Assembly: GCA_023415075.1 (NCBI GenBank)
Contig: JAEZLU010000238.1
Span: forward strand, 1-15,480
Reading direction: 5' to 3'
From: Bacillota bacterium
GTDB taxonomy: Bacteria; Bacillota; Negativicutes; Sporomusales; UBA7701
Length of the DNA stretch: 15,480 nucleotides
Part shown: one piece after another, positions 13,236 to 15,480 of the stretch
Layout: every line of letters starts with the position of its first letter
Numbering within the stretch: position 1 is the stretch's first letter
Position numbers and translations under genes: made by a program
The notes under the pieces: model-generated
Database searches by the model: none
The model's input: the letters and a program-made list of their open reading frames with translations, nothing else
What the model was told of the DNA's origin: nothing

Positions 13236-13598
13236 ATGAAAACAATCGCCCTTATCGCCCATGACCGCAAAAAACAGGAGATGGTGGCCTTTGTGCGGGC
13301 CCATAAAGAACTTCTGGCCCGCCATCTGCTGATCGCCACCGCGACCACCGGCGCCCTGGTGGCCGAAGAAATCGGCCTCGACGTGACCCGCTACCTGTCG
13401 GGCCCGCTGGGCGGCGACCTGCAGATCGGCGCCCGTATTGCCGCCCAGGAGGTCGATGCCGTGATTTTCCTGCGCGACCCGCTGACGGCCCAGCCGCACG
13501 AACCTGATATAACCGCCCTCCTCAGAGTGTGCGACGTGCACAACGTGCCGGTGGCCACCAACGAAGCGACGGCTCTATTGGTCTTGCGGGCGATGTGA
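13236..13598 (+). CDS. mgsA: methylglyoxal synthase
   Basis: MgsA converts dihydroxyacetone phosphate to methylglyoxal and phosphate, a bypass of lower glycolysis that frees phosphate. The 120-residue product keeps the catalytic set: H9-D10 in IALIAHDRKK, D61 in SGPLGGDLQIGA, and R80, D81, H88 and D91 in FLRDPLTAQPHEPD; spacing matches the E. coli enzyme with a constant offset of ten. It ends soon after TNEATALLVLRAM, so it lacks the longer tail of E. coli and Bacillus MgsA. ATG 13236 is chosen over ATG 13221 because AGGA at 13224-13227 serves it and because Bacillus MgsA begins at the same point. No terminator separates it from lspA 33 bases on. Confidence 0.95.
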   Translation: MKTIALIAHDRKKQEMVAFVRAHKELLARHLLIATATTGALVAEEIGLDVTRYLSGPLGGDLQIGARIAAQEVDAVIFLRDPLTAQPHEPDITALLRVCDVHNVPVATNEATALLVLRAM

Positions 13599-13631
13599 TT
13601 ACCGGCAGGTTGATGATAGGAGAGAAGGCGA

Positions 13632-14099
13632 GTGCCGATTTTGCTGCTTATCCTGGCGGTGGTTGCCGTTGACCAGGCAAGCAAGTTCTATATTCAGACC
13701 CATATGACGCCAGGGATGTCAATCCCGGTTATCAACAAAGTGTTTCACATAACCTATGTGCTTAACCCGGGGGCGGCTTTTGGCATACTGCAGCACCGGA
13801 CCTGGTTTTTCGTGGCCGTGGCCGTGCTGCTCTTTGCCGCCGTCGCCTACTGCTACCGACAGATACCGGCCGGCTACCGGCTGCTGCGGCCGGGGCTGGG
13901 CCTTTTACTGGGCGGCGCCGCCGGCAATGTCATCGATCGCCTGCAGACCGGCTTTGTCATCGATTTTTTCGATTTCCGGGTGTGGCCGGTGTTCAATATT
14001 GCCGATACGGCGATATGTGTCGGCGTAGCCCTTATCGCTTATTCGATTCTGCTGCCTCAGGGCAAAAGGGATGAGGCCTGTGACGGCCGAGAGCCGTGA
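13632..14099 (+). CDS. lspA: lipoprotein signal peptidase (signal peptidase II)
   Basis: LspA is a polytopic aspartyl protease that removes signal peptides from diacylated prolipoproteins at the outer face of the cytoplasmic membrane. The 155-residue sequence has four hydrophobic segments and the family blocks VDQASKFYI (D14, K18), YVLNPGAAFGIL, GAAGNVIDRL and FNIADTAI. D102 and D125 correspond to the two catalytic aspartates. GTG start is supported by AGGAGAG at 13618-13624, seven bases away. The 3' end overlaps the next gene by 20 to 29 bases depending on the start chosen there. Order lspA, RluD-type, pyrR is as in Bacillus. Confidence 0.97.
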   Translation: MPILLLILAVVAVDQASKFYIQTHMTPGMSIPVINKVFHITYVLNPGAAFGILQHRTWFFVAVAVLLFAAVAYCYRQIPAGYRLLRPGLGLLLGGAAGNVIDRLQTGFVIDFFDFRVWPVFNIADTAICVGVALIAYSILLPQGKRDEACDGREP

Positions 14100-15003
14100 A
14101 TTTACCGCCGCTGAAGCCGATAAGAACGAACGTCTCGACGTATTCCTGACAAAAGCGGCGCCCGACCTGTCGCGCTCGCGTATCCAGAAGCTGGTCGGGG
14201 GCGGTTTGGCCACGGTGGCCGGCAAGGCCGCCAGGTCGAGCTACAAAGTCCAGCCCGGCGACCGGATAACGCTGACCGTGCCGGCGCCGGCGCCGGTCGA
14301 GGTGGCTCCCGAGGCCATTCCGGTCGATGTCCTGTACGAGGATGAGGCGGTGGTTGTCGTCAACAAGCCGCGGGGCATGGTGGTTCATCCGGCCGCCGGC
14401 AACTGGCAGGGGACGCTGGTAAATGCCCTTCTCGGCCACTGCGACGACTTGTCGGGAGTGGGCGGCGAGGTGCGGCCGGGAATCGTCCACCGTCTTGACA
14501 AGGATACCTCCGGCGTCATGGTAGTGGCCAAGAGCGACGCCGCTCATGCCAGCCTGGCCCGCCAGATCAAGGACCGGACGGCCGGCCGCAAGTACCTGGC
14601 GCTGGTGCACGGCAACCTGCAGGCCGAAAGCGGCCTCATCGACGCCGCCATCGGCCGCAGCCGCCTGGACCGCAAGAAGATGGCGGTCGACCCTGAGCAT
14701 GGCCGGGCGGCCCGGACCCGCTTCCGGGTTTTGGAAAGGTTCGGCGATTACACCTTGGTGGAGTGCCGCCTGGAAACTGGCCGGACTCATCAGATCAGGG
14801 TCCATATGGCCCACATCGGTCACCCGGTGGTCGGCGACCCGAAGTACGGCCCGCGGCGCTCGCCGTTTGCCATCGCCGGCCAGGCCCTGCATTCGGCCGA
14901 GCTGGTTTTCTGCCACCCGCTGAGCGGGGCGGCGATGATCCTGACGGCGCCGTTGCCGGCCGATATGGAGGAAATTTTGCGCACACTGCGCGCACGGGGA
15001 TAG
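14071..15003 (+). CDS. RluA/RluD-family pseudouridine synthase (YlyB type)
   Basis: These enzymes isomerise uridine to pseudouridine in ribosomal RNA; members in this position are usually annotated RluD-like, although the target site in this organism is unknown. The 310-residue product begins with an S4 domain (about 18-75: RLDVFLTKAAPDLSRSRIQK, then VQPGDRITL), followed by the catalytic domain with VVNKPRGMVVHPA, GIVHRLDKDTSGVMVVAKS (D143 is the catalytic aspartate), RKYLALVHG and LETGRTHQIRVHMAHIGHP. ATG 14071 overlaps lspA by 29 bases; GTG 14080, with GAGG just upstream, is an equally possible start that removes three residues. pyrR begins 13 bases after the stop. Confidence 0.95.
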   Translation: MRPVTAESREFTAAEADKNERLDVFLTKAAPDLSRSRIQKLVGGGLATVAGKAARSSYKVQPGDRITLTVPAPAPVEVAPEAIPVDVLYEDEAVVVVNKPRGMVVHPAAGNWQGTLVNALLGHCDDLSGVGGEVRPGIVHRLDKDTSGVMVVAKSDAAHASLARQIKDRTAGRKYLALVHGNLQAESGLIDAAIGRSRLDRKKMAVDPEHGRAARTRFRVLERFGDYTLVECRLETGRTHQIRVHMAHIGHPVVGDPKYGPRRSPFAIAGQALHSAELVFCHPLSGAAMILTAPLPADMEEILRTLRARG

Positions 15004-15016
15004 GGGGAGATTGGCG

Positions 15017-15480
15017 ATGGTCAATTTGATCGAGAAAACGGTGCTGATGGATGAGCAGGCGATGACCCGGGCCCTTATCCGCATCGCCCACGAAATCATC
15101 GAAAAGAACAAAGGCAGCCGAGACCTGGTGCTTGTCGGCATCCGGACACGCGGCGTGCCGCTGGCCAAGCGGCTGGCGGCCGAGATCGAGAAAATCGAGG
15201 GCGCCCGACTGCCGGTAGGGGTGCTGGATATCACCCTCTACCGCGACGATTTGTCGACCCTCGGCTACCTGCCGGTGGTCGGCGAGACCCAGATTCCCTT
15301 CGATATCAACGACAAAAAGGTCGTCCTCGTGGATGACGTGCTGTACACCGGCCGGACGGTGCGGGCGGCGCTGGGGGCCCTGATCGACATCGGCCGGCCC
15401 CAGGTCATCCAGCTCGCGGTGCTGGTCGACCGCGGCCACCGCGAATTGCCGATCAGAGCCGATTACGTCGGCAAGAATGT
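15017..15480 (+). CDS. pyrR: bifunctional PyrR, 3' truncated
   Basis: PyrR binds pyr mRNA in the presence of UMP and attenuates pyrimidine genes; many members also have uracil phosphoribosyltransferase activity. The visible 154 residues run off the window end, out of about 180 usual. Motifs are the N-terminal region KTVLMDEQAMTRALIRIAHE, LVGIRTRGVPLAKRLA, VGVLDITLYRDDL, the PRPP-binding loop VVLVDDVLYTGRTVRAAL (about 102-119) and LVDRGHRELPIRADYVGKN. ATG has AGGGGGAGA (15002-15010) six bases upstream. The 13-base gap to the pseudouridine synthase leaves no room for an attenuator, so any PyrR-controlled pyr attenuator would lie beyond the window, between pyrR and the next gene. Confidence 0.96.
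   Translation, partial: MVNLIEKTVLMDEQAMTRALIRIAHEIIEKNKGSRDLVLVGIRTRGVPLAKRLAAEIEKIEGARLPVGVLDITLYRDDLSTLGYLPVVGETQIPFDINDKKVVLVDDVLYTGRTVRAALGALIDIGRPQVIQLAVLVDRGHRELPIRADYVGKN

Noticed and set aside
15004..15016. A PyrR-binding attenuator before pyrR
   Set aside because: Only 13 bases separate the genes, mostly the ribosome binding site; no anti-antiterminator, antiterminator or terminator can fit.
14032..15234. A 400-codon minus-strand frame over lspA, the pseudouridine synthase and pyrR
   Set aside because: Antisense to three confidently identified genes, no ribosome binding site, no recognisable motif.
1..15480. Mobile element, CRISPR array, toxin-antitoxin or phage defence module
   Set aside because: No transposase, integrase, direct-repeat array, restriction or nuclease gene or target-site duplication was seen; all larger frames belong to recognised housekeeping, redox or membrane families.

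Overview
The window reads as chromosomal DNA from a GC-rich Firmicute. The combination of DivIVA, SepF, YlmH, a T-box-controlled ileS, a YteA/YlyA-type TraR/DksA protein, an lspA-rluD-pyrR run, an anaerobe-type 2[4Fe-4S] ferredoxin and an HdrB-like Fe-S protein suggests an anaerobic, possibly spore-forming lineage. Negativicutes such as Sporomusaceae is my best guess, but that is inference; no rRNA or other taxonomic marker is present. I see no mobile element, CRISPR array, tRNA or rRNA gene.

Left block (1-3524, + strand): a tight operon of yggS/ylmE (5' end cut), sepF, proC, ylmH, divIVA and a DUF167 (yggU-type) gene, with short gaps or overlaps and no internal terminator. It is the division-site cluster known from Bacillus, with proC in the slot usually held by ylmG. 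Next (3521-6935) comes a near-consensus sigma-A promoter embedded in the end of the DUF167 gene, an isoleucine T-box leader (specifier AUC, antiterminator, terminator), an unusual GC-rich stem-loop-rich spacer of about 290 bases, then ileS starting at TTG 4098 and a strong bidirectional terminator.

Middle block (6936-13598): mostly short, separately terminated units. They comprise a probable 45-residue gene on the minus strand, a standalone duplicated-CCG Fe-S protein, a minus-strand secreted SYLF-domain protein sharing a terminator with it, a cytosolic mini chemotaxis-type receptor, bacterioferritin, a DUF5665 membrane protein with a nitroreductase and a TraR/DksA zinc-finger protein, a tiny two-helix membrane protein, a VTT (TVP38/TMEM64) membrane protein, a 55-residue ferredoxin, and methylglyoxal synthase.

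Right block (13632-15480): lspA, an rluD-type pseudouridine synthase and pyrR (3' end cut), again as in Bacillus. The order ileS - ylyA-like - lspA - rluD-type - pyrR is thus preserved, with redox, iron and membrane genes placed between its members. The most unusual feature is the structured spacer between the T-box terminator and ileS. No clearly new multi-gene system is visible.
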